DNA of 64,000 nucleotides from Microbacterium oxydans. Its GTDB lineage: Bacteria > Actinomycetota > Actinomycetes > Actinomycetales > Microbacteriaceae. How positions within the stretch are numbered: the first letter of the stretch is position 1; each line of letters opens with the position of its first letter. The translations under genes and the position numbers were made by a program. Shown here in pieces: positions 1 through 8,051 of this stretch. The notes under the pieces were generated by a model. That model was not told the origin of the DNA. It worked only from the letters and a program-made list of their open reading frames with translations, and searched no databases. Location of the stretch: contig NZ_FMIR01000010.1 of assembly GCF_900095745.1 (NCBI RefSeq), forward strand, positions 62,001-126,000, in the 5' to 3' direction.

Positions 1-407
1 GTAGTCGCCAAAAAGCTGACGCCGCGCTCGGTCGTCACAACCTGAGTCAAGACCGGAATCGGCGAGATTATCCCGAGCGTCGCCCCCAAAGCTTCGTCAA
101 TGCCAGCTTCGTAGCCTAAGCCCCACACTCGTTCGGCAACGGAGTCAAGTCTCGCGGCCTGTGACCGAGCGTCGTCCAAGTCGCCTTGCAGTCTCCCGAC
201 TTTTTGAAGCAACTTGTCATAATTTCGAATCTTTGGAACGACTTTGATGAACCAAGGGACGATAGTCCAGAAGACTGCGCCTAGCGCGCAGAGCGCAACT
301 ATCAGCCAGAATACGATTTCCAGTTTGAGAGCCGCCGCGCCAAAGTACAGCCCAGCCACCGCAGCTGCCGATGCGAAGAGAATCCAGAACTTCTTGAGCG
401 TGGACAC
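1..407 (-). CDS. Partial membrane protein, unknown function
   Basis: This reading frame runs off the left edge of the window, so only its N-terminal part (about 135 codons) is seen. From the proposed GTG start the protein has a short basic head, then two adjacent hydrophobic helices (about residues 6-24 and 30-50, the second ending in a WTIVPWFIK segment), then a charged, probably coiled-coil stretch. A TGA lies upstream in frame, so the start must be this GTG or a nearby non-ATG codon; a GAGGA motif sits about 10 bases before it. I do not recognise the family. Codon use is less GC-biased than in the genes after 15 kb, which fits accessory DNA. Confidence 0.5.
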   Translation of the reverse strand, partial: MSTLKKFWILFASAAAVAGLYFGAAALKLEIVFWLIVALCALGAVFWTIVPWFIKVVPKIRNYDKLLQKVGRLQGDLDDARSQAARLDSVAERVWGLGYEAGIDEALGATLGIISPIPVLTQVVTTERGVSFLAT

Positions 408-921
408 GTGCCTCAGATCCTCGGCCAGTCGGTCGCCATTGAAACGGCTCTCTGCCGACGGCGCGTTTGGTCTGGAGAGCCCGCCAACTCACTGCTTTCC
501 TCCCGGGCACTCTTAAGGGCGTCCAAAATAAGAAGCTGCCGACACGATCCGCACTCGCCGGAGCGGCCTGCAGAGGAGGGCGCGTGCTTGACGACACCGT
601 GCACGACGGCCCTCGTCGCGTGCAAGCCGGCCCCAACGAGGTCGCAGCGTCCTTCGCTCGAATGCTCGCTCATCGGCGGAATAGCCGTGGCCGCTGCCGT
701 CTGAAGGATTACAGACAGACTCATGGGTTCTGAGGCGGTGGTCGTCCACTGGCGCACCGTTGTTCCAGGCCGCAGGCGATCCGTCCCGTGAAGAACGGCC
801 TTCCGATGGGAGCTCGCGGCGACGGGACTCATGACTAGAGAGTAGCCGACGTGAAATCACGACTCTGGCCCCGGTTTCTACGCCTGCGCGACAGCCCGGC
901 ATCGACAGCGCCGCCCATGAT
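408..921. other. Intergenic stretch beside integrase, no supported gene
   Basis: About 510 bases between the left membrane-protein gene and the 3' end of the integrase. Open frames exist on both strands but none has a recognisable domain, a good ribosome binding site or consistent codon use. An attachment site would be expected near here if the integrase is still functional, but I found no tRNA end and no obvious direct repeat matching the far side of the island. Confidence 0.4.
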
Positions 922-2058
922 TCAAGTCAGAGCACCTATACGCGCCACGTTCAGCGCTACGGCGACATCATCGAGGTCGTCGTCGAAGAGGTCAGCGTAT
1001 GTGTCGAGAGTCATCGCGGCGCTCGCGTGCCCGAGCATCCGCTGGACGGCCTTGACGTTTGCGCCGGCGCTGATCGCGAGCGAAGCGGCAGTGTGTCGAA
1101 GATCGTGTGGCGTCACACGCGGCATGACCGCACGAATCCCCTCGCCGCGCGCCCTGGAATCAGCAGCGTCAGCCGCGTCCTTGAGTCGGGCGCGCTTGCA
1201 TGCGCCTGCGAACCACCCGGACTCCGAGTTGCCCGGCCGAAGGTAGCCCCCGCTCGCCGCCGGAAAGATCAGCTCGTCCGGACGCTTGTGCGTGATCGCT
1301 CGAGCCATCGCTGCGTCCAGGAAGGCTGGATAGACAACGGTACGACGTTCGTGCGTCTTCGGCGTCCCGACGATCACATGTCCGTTCACGATCACGGCGT
1401 TCGACGAGATGTTCAGCCGGCGTCGCGCCACATCGACATCTGCGACCGTGAGTCCCGTCGCTTCACCCCAACGAAGCCCTGTATAGGCGAGGAAGCGAAC
1501 GACGTCGGGATAGAGCGACGCCGTTGCGAGCCGTTCGACCTGCTGATGCGTGAGGTATGCCCTCTTCTTCCGGACCTTGCGCGGGGTCTTCACCTCCCGC
1601 GCAGGATTTGACTGAAGCCGACGGTCACGAACCGCCCCATCAAGGATCGATGCGAGGACCCCATGGCAGCGTTTGACAGTCGTCGCTGAACGGTCGACGC
1701 TCAACTCTGCGATCCAAGCAGAGACCTCCGTGTGCCGGATGGCGCCAACACGGCGTCCGCCCCACGCAGGCTCGACGTGCACGCGCCATGCGCTCTCGTC
1801 ACTGTGGAAAGTGGACGGCTTCACCGCGACGGCATGCGCGGTCAGCCAGGCAGCACCGAGTTCACCGACCGTGACTCGAGACTCCCCCGGGGCGATATAC
1901 GCGCCTTGCAGCTTTGCGGACTCCACCGAGGTGATGTACGCCTCAGCGTCCCGCTTACGCGTGAATCCGCCTTTGCGAGCGGTCTTTCCGTCTGGTTTGC
2001 GATATCGCGCTTCCCAGCGTTTGCCGTTCTTTGTGTCGTACGAGTATGCGCTGCCCAT
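922..2058 (-). CDS. int: Tyrosine recombinase / phage-type integrase
   Basis: Site-specific recombinase for excision and integration of a mobile element. The 378-residue protein has an N-terminal arm-type DNA-binding region, a core-binding SAM-like domain (about residues 60-150) and a C-terminal catalytic domain. The catalytic set is complete: R196 (in GLRWGE), H318 and R321 (in HDLRH), H344 (in LGHAS) and nucleophile Y354 (in DTYADLF). The ATG start overlaps the TGA of the upstream excisionase-like gene by one base (TGATG), so the two are probably translationally coupled. The order xis-int at one edge of an atypical region is typical of actinophage-like or integrative elements. Target site unknown. 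Confidence 0.92.
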   Translation of the reverse strand: MGSAYSYDTKNGKRWEARYRKPDGKTARKGGFTRKRDAEAYITSVESAKLQGAYIAPGESRVTVGELGAAWLTAHAVAVKPSTFHSDESAWRVHVEPAWGGRRVGAIRHTEVSAWIAELSVDRSATTVKRCHGVLASILDGAVRDRRLQSNPAREVKTPRKVRKKRAYLTHQQVERLATASLYPDVVRFLAYTGLRWGEATGLTVADVDVARRRLNISSNAVIVNGHVIVGTPKTHERRTVVYPAFLDAAMARAITHKRPDELIFPAASGGYLRPGNSESGWFAGACKRARLKDAADAADSRARGEGIRAVMPRVTPHDLRHTAASLAISAGANVKAVQRMLGHASAAMTLDTYADLFDDDLDDVAVALNVARIGALT

Positions 2059-2285
2059 CAGGCGGCTTCCTCCGATGTACTTGCATACTCCTGTGCGAGC
2101 AACCATTCGTCGACAGCCTCGGGACGGTAGCGGGGACTGCGGCCAATTCGGATGAACTTCGGCCCGCGGCCGGTGATGCGCCATTCGCTCAGACTGCGCT
2201 CGGTCGTCCCGAGGCGGGCGGCGAGCGTTTCTGGCGTGATCAACGAGTCCAGCAGGCTCGTGCTCACAGGGGTGGTAAAAGACAT
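2058..2285 (-). CDS. Excisionase-like helix-turn-helix protein
   Basis: A 75-residue protein with a winged helix-turn-helix of the excisionase/HTH_17 type: a TPETLAARLGTTERSLSEW helix pair, then the wing GPKFIRIGRSPRYRPEAVDEWL. Such proteins bind the attachment site and steer the integrase toward excision, or act as the element's regulator. An AAGGGAG ribosome binding site lies 6 bases before the ATG. The stop codon overlaps the integrase start by one base. Function is from family and position; the DNA site is not known. Confidence 0.8.
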   Translation of the reverse strand: MSFTTPVSTSLLDSLITPETLAARLGTTERSLSEWRITGRGPKFIRIGRSPRYRPEAVDEWLLAQEYASTSEEAA

Positions 2286-2504
2286 GGATCTCCCTTAGAA
2301 GTCAAACTTCCAAGAGGACCTTGTAGCCGAACCCGTTAGCGGTTGCTTGGCGTATCCACCGGTCGGACCCGCGTTGGCCCTACCCTTTTACTCTCATTCA
2401 GGCTTGCTCACGACTGTACACAGCACCGCGGACACTTCGACGCGCACGACGATGCCAACCGTCGATGTGTTGCCACTCGCGTTCGCCCCTCCGCTAGCGG
2501 CAAG

Positions 2505-2875
2505 CGGTGTGTACCTGGTGCGTACCTGCGGAATCAGGGCTTCCCGTTACACCACCAGTTACATCAAGATCGGCGTCTTTCTGCACCTCAAAGCTTCTCT
2601 TCCCCGGTGTGTACCTGGTGTAACTGGTCTAACTAGAAAAGGAGAAAGACATTGTCGTTGTCCACATCTCTATCTCGTCTGAGCCAGTAGGCCTCCTATA
2701 TAGAGGTTTGCGTTCGAGGGCAGGCACACCAGGTACATTCGTGAAAATCGCAGATCAGATGCAAATAGCGCAGAAGCTGCGTCACCTCGTCTCAACGGCC
2801 CGAAAACCTCCCGCGAACTGGGATTTCTGCCCCTCGGCCATGTACCTGGCGTTGCAGGAACAGGTGCAGGTACAC
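2505..2875. repeat. Cluster of GTACCTGG-type repeats
   Basis: The 16-mer CGGTGTGTACCTGGTG occurs twice in direct orientation exactly 100 bases apart (2505-2520 and 2605-2620). Related copies lie at 2727-2737 (inverted, CACCAGGTACA), 2841-2850 (TGTACCTGGC) and 2866-2875 (inverted, GCAGGTACAC). A TGTAACTGGT variant follows the second copy. Mixed orientation and unequal spacing argue against CRISPR; binding sites for an element-encoded protein are more likely. Confidence 0.6.
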
Positions 2876-3362
2876 GCGCCACCAGCGGTCAACCCGTCCG
2901 CCGAGGACCCGCACATGGACTCCCGAGATCCTTGCAAAGTGACCTGACACTGAAACCTGCAGCGATCGGCACAGAAGTCACACCGGGCCACTCCCCGCAG
3001 CGAGATGACGTTGGACGCAGCTTGCGGAACTTCTGTCTGCGCGTCCTTCGACAAGTCAGAAGAGGAGCGTGTGGAGAGATCTCCAGCGTCAGCGGGACGA
3101 GCGAAGCGACAGCCAAGCGCCCCGGGAGGTGTCGGCTGCGCCGACCACCGGTCAAGTTTCTGCCGAGCGAAGCGAAGTGCGAAACGCAGCCCGGTGCCAC
3201 CTCCCCTTATGCTCTTCCCTTCTTTTGGCCCCGAGGCCGAGCTTCAGCGAGGAATCGGGATCTGATCTGTTGCTTGATCGGGACTTTCACCTTGACTCAA
3301 CCTCGTTGTTGACGCGCTGACTCAGGACGAAGGACGGAGCCAGCGTGTTAACAGGCATATCA

Positions 3363-3573
3363 TTTTGCCCCGGAAAGTCGCGGATTCGCTGTTCACAGGC
3401 GTGCGAACGAAATGGCACCTTGTGAACAGCGAATCTGCGACGGGCTTTAGCGGAAGCAGCAGATCGATCTGAGCACAATTGTGTCCCCATCATCCATGTC
3501 CCCATGACTGAACCCGCAGGGCCCGCAGCGGGTCGTGGGGACATGGCGACGCTTTTGCCCCGGAAAGTCGCGG
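3363..3573. repeat. 21-bp direct repeat pair with attached inverted repeats
   Basis: A perfect 21-base repeat that begins TTTTGCCCCGG and ends AGTCGCGG occurs at 3363-3383 and 3553-3573, 190 bases apart. The first copy runs into a perfect 15-bp inverted repeat (3383-3397 with 3421-3435, GATTCGCTGTTCACA type). The second copy is surrounded by GTCCCCAT/ATGGGGAC inverted motifs (about 3481-3617). The common head with different palindromic tails looks modular. Confidence 0.65.
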
Positions 3574-3853
3574 GTGGCTTGTCCCCATGGTTGAGGAGGG
3601 AGTGACACCGTGGGGACGAGGTGTTTCTCGACCGAGGCGGCGCGTGCTTGATGCACTCGCTTCATAAGCGTTGCAGTCGCTGCCACCGACCGGACGGCGG
3701 CCTATAGCTGCCCTATCGGTGGGATCAACTTCGCTGGCTTGTTTGCGAAGCACGAAGAGCCCTCGGTCTGGGGAAGATGAGATCGACCCGGAGCACGCAC
3801 CTGTCCGAGTGTCGGCCCACCTGGCCACTGGCCGGCCCCTTGAGGCCATGTGA

Positions 3854-4038
3854 TGACCATATAGTGGTCACTTGCTGGCCCCCAGTGGCCATCCGATTCG
3901 CACCAGCATAATGTGGCCGCCAAGTGGTCTTTTCATGACCACTTGGAGACCATCATCCGCCCACTTGACGTTGACCTTTCGATCGCCCCGAGCACCGGTG
4001 GTCACTATGTGGTCACCTGTTGGTCACTGGTGACCACC
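3854..4038. repeat. Cluster of TGGTCA/TGACCA inverted repeats
   Basis: Several dyads share the core TGGTCA. They are TGACCATATAGTGGTCA at 3854-3870, a perfect 10-bp stem CCAAGTGGTC/GACCACTTGG at 3920-3946, GGTGGTCAC (3997-4005) paired with GTGACCACC (4030-4038), and GGTCACTGGTGACC at 4022-4035. The density suggests a protein-binding array; the XRE and divergent genes just downstream are candidate partners. Confidence 0.6.
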
Positions 4039-4188
4039 GAGGTTGGCGGGATCAACAGCACCGGAGAGCTTGCTCGACGCGCTGGGCGTCCTCGTGGCGG
4101 TGGGATCCGATCAGCCGCCGAGCAGCACGATCAACATCCCCGAACCGATTCCCTGGCCAGCCTGAGATTTTCCGGCCCGTCCAAGCGC

Positions 4189-4473
4189 CTACCTGCTACG
4201 TAGGTCCGGAACAGGGTCAGGCAGAAGCTCTTCGATCGGCACATGAAGCACCTGAGCGATCGCGAGGATCGAGCGCAACGCGGGATTGGCTGCTGTCCCC
4301 CGCCGCGATTCTCCAGTTTCATACTGGCGATAGATGAAGCGGCTTAGTCCCGCTCGGTGGGCGACCTCTTCTTGGCTGAGCCCGGCGTCCAGCCGGAGGC
4401 GACGTAACTGTACGGAGAGCTTCAGGACGAAGTCCTGCCACTCGGCATCCGCTTCATCTCCTCGACCAGGCAC
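4189..4473 (-). CDS. XRE-family helix-turn-helix regulator
   Basis: Small DNA-binding regulator with a Cro/CI-type HTH: QLRRLRLDAGLSQEEVAHRA, then GLSRFIYRQYETGESRRG and a helix containing ALRSILAIAQVLHVPIEELL. With the GTG start proposed here it is 94 residues, a usual size for a single-domain XRE protein. An upstream in-frame ATG (near 4653) would add about 60 residues and overlap the divergent gene. It is transcribed away from the gene starting at 4652. It probably controls element genes, possibly through the TGGTCA-type dyads beyond its 3' end. Confidence 0.75.
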   Translation of the reverse strand: MPGRGDEADAEWQDFVLKLSVQLRRLRLDAGLSQEEVAHRAGLSRFIYRQYETGESRRGTAANPALRSILAIAQVLHVPIEELLPDPVPDLRSR

Positions 4474-4651
4474 GGTCTCAAGGGTTGCGAGGATGGCTTC
4501 CTTGTATGGGCTTACCCGTAAGCCATAGTGTGTACACCGAGCGCATGGAGTTCTCAACGCAGATGCGTCTGGCCCGACTGGAAAGAGCACACCGAGGCAA
4601 CTACGCACTCTGCGGGGATCATCGATCACCAGCGAAAGGATGGCGACGGAC

Positions 4652-5473
4652 ATGACGAGGACCGGATCCAGAGCGCCAGCACGCTGGTGGTTTCGGGCTG
4701 ACCCAATTCCGTTGGCCTGGAGCACCCTATACGACGAGCTCACGGAGGGGGAATCCTCCAAGCAGTGGGGTCTGGCGGCCGGTCTGTTCATACTTCATCA
4801 TCGACGTGATCACTCAGACGGACCGTCGTTTCGCACCCTGTTCAAACACTTGCTTCCAGAGACGCAAGGCGTACCGTCTCTGACGGCTGAAGAATGGACC
4901 CGCAACGAGCAGCAGATAGCTGGGCATTGGTTTCGACACTTCGTCAGCGTTGCCTGGCGCCGCTCCGGATATATCGAATACGAACCGAACGTCCCGAGCA
5001 GCCTGAGACCCGGTCACCGACTTCTCACGTTGGCGCAGAGACACGAGCGGATCCGCTCCTTAGCAGGTGAACCTGCGCCCCCTGAAGCCGAATCGATCTA
5101 TCGGGCAGCAATGTCGGCGTCCTATACGCCGGCGGAAGTTGCAGTGCGGCTACGAATCACAGCAGAGGAGGTCGGTCGCGCGACGGCATCGGGATTCCTC
5201 CACGCAATGGCGGTCGGCGCCCACGACGTTCGCTACCCCTCTTGGCAGTTCACCGACGACCGGAATCAGCCCACCCTCGCGAGGGTAGACGTCATAGTCA
5301 GATCCATTCCGACCGATTGGACCCTTGCCAGGGTCCATCGAATCTTCACTTCTCCACACTTCAGCCTGACGATTGATCGGCGAGTCCACACGCCAGCCCA
5401 GTGGCTTCGCAGAGGGGGAGACCCGACGGCGGTCGCGATCATCCTTGAGGGGTATTCGTATGACGCCGGTTGA
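4652..5473 (+). CDS. DNA-binding protein with ParS/MbcA-like tail
   Basis: Uncharacterised protein of about 273 residues. The first half has no domain I recognise. Near residues 155-200 is an excisionase-like winged HTH (YTPAEVAVRLRITAEEVGRA, then SGFLHAMAVGAHDVRYPSW). The C-terminus (HTPAQWLRRGGDPTAVAII) resembles the toxin-binding end of Xre/MbcA/ParS antitoxins, where a W-L-x-G-G-D-P motif is typical. The ATG at 4652 has an AAGGA 11 bases upstream; the alternative ATG at 4640 touches it. It is divergent from the XRE gene. No partner toxin gene is adjacent, so an antitoxin role is only a suggestion. Confidence 0.65.
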   Translation: MTRTGSRAPARWWFRADPIPLAWSTLYDELTEGESSKQWGLAAGLFILHHRRDHSDGPSFRTLFKHLLPETQGVPSLTAEEWTRNEQQIAGHWFRHFVSVAWRRSGYIEYEPNVPSSLRPGHRLLTLAQRHERIRSLAGEPAPPEAESIYRAAMSASYTPAEVAVRLRITAEEVGRATASGFLHAMAVGAHDVRYPSWQFTDDRNQPTLARVDVIVRSIPTDWTLARVHRIFTSPHFSLTIDRRVHTPAQWLRRGGDPTAVAIILEGYSYDAG

Positions 5474-5861
5474 CGAAAACGAGAGTCACACGATAGTCGA
5501 CGCAGACTCGGAGGCAACCACTAATTTGAAGCACCCTGGACACCGACTCCGCCCCGAGTTGAGAGCTCGTACCTGCGCCATCAGCGATTCCCGCAGTCGC
5601 GGTGAGACAGCTAGCTTGGTGGGCATAGGGACGCGTCAGGTCAGACGGCAGGCCTCACACGACGAGCTGCGCTTTCTCGCCGTAGCAATGAGTCGCCATT
5701 ACCCGGCCCGGCAGTTCGGTCGGCAGGTCGGGGCCTTGTCCTTCATAGCCGGTTCGAAAGTGGTCAGAATATCGGCGGAGAACCCATCGCGCCGCGAACG
5801 TGGCGGGCTATCGGTCCGAATCGGAGCGGATCGAGCGTCAATTCGCGACAGTGGGAGAACA
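5474..5861. other. Spacer before first VbhA-like gene
   Basis: About 390 bases. A frame starting inside the previous stop region continues open into the VbhA-like gene, but its product is arginine-rich with no domain. The two paralogues further on begin exactly at the conserved part, so I treat this stretch as untranslated or decayed. Confidence 0.4.
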
Positions 5862-6074
5862 TTGGATAAGCAACCGTTGACACCGATGCAGATTCGGCAA
5901 GCACTCGCTGCAATCGAGAAAGGCCATCAACTTGAAGGGCAGCAACCGAGCGCAAGCGCGATGGACCGCGCGCGGCGCATTCTGACTGGGGAGCTCAGCC
6001 CGGAAGATGCTCGCCTCGAGATGCAGATTGCGATTCAGAAGGTGGTCGATCGTGAGAGAGACCAGTTGAGGTAG
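5862..6074 (+). CDS. VbhA-like small antitoxin-family protein, copy 1
   Basis: A 70-residue protein starting at TTG with GGGAG 6 bases upstream. It is clearly paralogous to the genes at 7499 and 13718: QPLTPMQIRQALAAIEKGHQ, then LEGQQP, DRARRILTGELSPEDA and a basic C-terminus. The layout (first helix, RLEG/QLEG turn, R-I-L-x-G-E-L-S) matches the VbhA antitoxin family, which blocks Fic AMP-transferases through an S/T-x-x-x-E-G motif. Here Gly occupies the S/T position (G-H-Q-L-E-G). No Fic gene lies in the window, so it is an orphan or acts on another partner. Confidence 0.65.
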   Translation: MDKQPLTPMQIRQALAAIEKGHQLEGQQPSASAMDRARRILTGELSPEDARLEMQIAIQKVVDRERDQLR

Positions 6075-6289
6075 ACGATCCGCGCCTGGACTTCCAACGT
6101 CGGAACACGAATGCAACGGCATGTACCGCCGATTCGGTTCACTGCTTGAACTCCAGTCCGCGCTGCAAAACCCCAGCTCAGATGGGCTAACGCAGGCGCG
6201 CGTCGACCGAGTCGCGGCCGTCGTGTAACCAGTCGCGTACCGGAGCTGATCCCGTCAATATTGTCGCTGACCTGCGATAAACGAGCTTT

Positions 6290-6573
6290 GTACCGTATGT
6301 ACCACCGTTTCGGCAGAACTATATGCGTGTGCGTGCGCATGCGCGTACGTGTGGACTTCCTCGGATGTCGCGGTACATCGGTTACATATCTTCTTATTTC
6401 TCTCTGAAATCTTTGAAACATCAGGCGATGAGCCAGCAAACCCTGAACCGTATCTGGAAATGAGGGTTGCCAAATACGGTACGCGCTCCTCCTGCGAGAA
6501 ACACATAAGCGCCTTCTGAACTGCGCTTTCCTCAGCACGCCTGTGTAACCGTTTCGAAACTCAAATACGGTAC
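6290..6573. repeat. CGGTAC repeat cluster in non-coding DNA
   Basis: CAAATACGGTAC occurs in direct orientation at 6471-6482 and 6562-6573. The inverted core GTACCGTAT is at 6290-6298 and CGGTACATCGGTTACA lies near 6371. It sits in a low-GC stretch (6075-6629) with no supported gene and resembles the GTACCTGG cluster at 2505-2875 in layout, although the core differs. Likely protein-binding sites. Confidence 0.5.
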
Positions 6574-6629
6574 ATCGCCCAAATTCCGAAGCTTTTGTTC
6601 GCTGGCGAGCACTCGACTTGGAGCTGATC

Positions 6630-6809
6630 ATGCACGACAAGAACGACACCCTGACCCTGACCATCTCCCAGCTCCGATGTATCTCGCCTAGTGGCGACGC
6701 TGCTCTTCACGAGCTGCGAGCTCTCGCGATCGCTCAACTCAACATCGAGCACCTGCTGCACTCGCGCGTTCGACAACTTCGAGCGGACCTTGCAGCCAGG
6801 GCCTCCTGA
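6630..6809 (+). CDS. Small hypothetical protein
   Basis: A 59-residue frame starting at ATG with GGAG 7 bases upstream. The product begins MHDKNDTLTLTISQLRCI and continues as an amphipathic helical segment rich in Leu, Arg and Ala. No family is recognised. The repeats in front of it (6290-6573) would then lie in its promoter region. Support is limited to the ribosome binding site and the non-repetitive composition. Confidence 0.4.
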   Translation: MHDKNDTLTLTISQLRCISPSGDAALHELRALAIAQLNIEHLLHSRVRQLRADLAARAS

Positions 6810-7310
6810 GCTGCGATCGCCAAGACCCATCGGCTCTACGCCTGAGGATGCGCGAAAGCGATTCGCCCGACAAGGCACGCCGGCACCGCCGCCCCTCAAG
6901 GAGCAACAACGACCATCACCCGCATCCCGACCAGCCCCTCTCGCGCTGAGTTCGCAGAGATCGTGAACATGCTGCGGCCGGACGGTGTGTGCAGAGCCTG
7001 CGGTCGATGGCGGTGCGCCGTCTGCAGCGCGGAGCGCAGCATCCGCAATCGCTTCTACCGGATCCCCACCGGTGCTCATCGTGAAAGAGCCTCAACGGAG
7101 AGATGCTGCCCTCGCGGCATCCCGACGCCGTCGATCACTTCATCGGCTTGATCGCCATGACCGTTGACGACGAGTGTTCGCGCCGGCACCCTTTAGAAAC
7201 CCCGGTTCCCGACGCCGCCGAACACCTCATCGCTCGCCCCGCTTGGGGAGGTGCTCGGAACCGGCTCCCAACAGTAGTCGCCGGCGCGGTGCAGGCGTAG
7301 GGTCACTCAC
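6810..7310. other. Non-coding or decayed stretch
   Basis: About 500 bases with no frame I can support. A Cys-rich stretch (VCRACGRWRCAVCSA, about 6985-7030) is open on the + strand and an Ala/Gly-rich frame lies opposite. Neither has a convincing start or domain. The stretch ends at a truncated SRAP gene, so it may contain further remnants. Confidence 0.35.
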
Positions 7311-7409
7311 GTGTGCGGCCGGTTCGCGAACGATGCCAAGATCGGCGAGCTCATCCGGGAGCATGTCGGCGATGTCGGCAGGCACGAGGGCTGGATCTCC
7401 GTAGGGTGA
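7311..7409 (+). pseudogene. Truncated SRAP (YedK/HMCES-type) gene fragment
   Basis: Only 32 codons before a TGA, but the product VCGRFANDAKIGELIREHVG is the unmistakable start of an SRAP (SOS response-associated) domain. In that family Cys2 directly after the start crosslinks to abasic DNA, and full proteins are about 220-250 residues. After about residue 25 the match is lost and a stop follows, so at least 85% of the gene is missing. It lies 90 bases before the second VbhA-like gene and is probably a recombination remnant. Confidence 0.7.
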
Positions 7410-7498
7410 GCGCTCTGACGAACCGATAGGACATGATTGGGTTCGATGGCGGGCTGTAGTGCAACGACAGCCCTAGACCTGGAACTGCGAGGAGAGGG

Positions 7499-7705
7499 AT
7501 GGAACACCAACCACTTACGCCGGAGCAGGCACGACAGGCACTTGCCTTGATCGAGAAAGGACAGCAGCTCGGAGGCCATCAGCCGGACGTGGAGTCGCTT
7601 GATCGGGCTCGGCGAATCCTGACTGGAGAACTCAGCCCTGAAAACGCGCGGATCGAGTTGGACGCGGCGCTCCACGCTCTTGTCGACCGCGAACGCGGCG
7701 GCTGA
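7499..7705 (+). CDS. VbhA-like small antitoxin-family protein, copy 2
   Basis: A 68-residue paralogue of the genes at 5862 and 13718, with an ATG 1 base after a GAGGAGAGGG box. Conserved features are QPLTPEQARQALALIEKG, DRARRILTGELSPENA and a basic end VDRERGG. The QLEG turn of the other copies is QLGG here, so the Glu that is essential in the Fic-inhibition motif of VbhA is absent. The stop is one base from the stop of the convergent Xre/MbcA/ParS-like gene. No Fic partner is seen. Confidence 0.65.
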   Translation: MEHQPLTPEQARQALALIEKGQQLGGHQPDVESLDRARRILTGELSPENARIELDAALHALVDRERGG

Positions 7706-7706
7706 G

Positions 7707-8051
7707 CTATCCGCTGAACGAACCGTCGACGAGCGCCTGGGCAGCGCCAGCAACCTCGTCGAAGCGCCCTTCTCGAATCGCGGTTATGGGAGTACTGTCC
7801 CCCAGCCACGGATTGGCGCCGATGAACCACCGCCGGGCTATGTCAGGGCCATCGGCATCGCTAACTTTCCGCCACGCCGCTTCAGCGCACTCGAGTCGAC
7901 GTATAGCGTCAGCATCCGGGTGAGGACCATCCTCAGTACCCCAGGCGATCGCGGCTTGCGTGTCTTTCGAGCCGGCCAACGTCGATACGAGCGTGGGGCC
8001 GAGGACACTCGTGAGATGGCGGACAAGGTCTGCGCGGCGGGACGGGGCCAT
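7707..8051 (-). CDS. Xre/MbcA/ParS-type antitoxin-like protein
   Basis: A 114-residue protein whose C-terminal half (IARRWFIGANPWLGDSTPIT, then AIREGRFDEVAGAAQALVDG) matches the toxin-binding domain of Xre/MbcA/ParS antitoxins (DUF2384 type), which pair with RES-domain NAD-degrading toxins. The N-terminal helix-rich part (LVRHLTSVLGPTLVSTLAGS, then PHPDADAIRRLECAEAAWR) fits the Xre portion. An AGGAT box lies 7 bases before the ATG. The expected RES toxin gene is not adjacent on either side, so it is an orphan or controls other promoters. Confidence 0.7.
   Translation of the reverse strand: MAPSRRADLVRHLTSVLGPTLVSTLAGSKDTQAAIAWGTEDGPHPDADAIRRLECAEAAWRKVSDADGPDIARRWFIGANPWLGDSTPITAIREGRFDEVAGAAQALVDGSFSG

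Larger units (their letters stand above)
2286..4188. other. Long non-coding segment rich in dyad repeats
   Basis: Almost 1.9 kb between the excisionase and the XRE gene has no reading frame I would call a gene; short frames lack domains and ribosome binding sites. It is instead packed with inverted and direct repeats of at least four different core sequences, listed separately. Its place beside int/xis suggests a cis-acting region of the element (attachment, replication, transfer or operator sites). That is inference, because no replication or relaxase gene is visible. Confidence 0.5.

Noticed and set aside
2782..3054. Minus-strand frame beginning MSKDAQTEVPQAASNVISLR
   Set aside because: The start looks protein-like, but it begins at TTG without a ribosome binding site, is unusually rich in Cys/Thr repeats and covers the repeat array.
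3340..3460. Integron attC site
   Set aside because: The palindromic structure is there, but the conserved GTTRRRY/RYYYAAC ends are not, and the integrase at 922 lacks evident IntI-specific features.
2505..4038. CRISPR array
   Set aside because: Repeats are few, of different core sequences, in both orientations and unevenly spaced, and no cas gene is present.
5452..5861. N-terminal extension of VbhA-like copy 1
   Set aside because: The two paralogues start at the conserved part. The extension is basic and unstructured and lacks a separate ribosome binding site fitting codon use.
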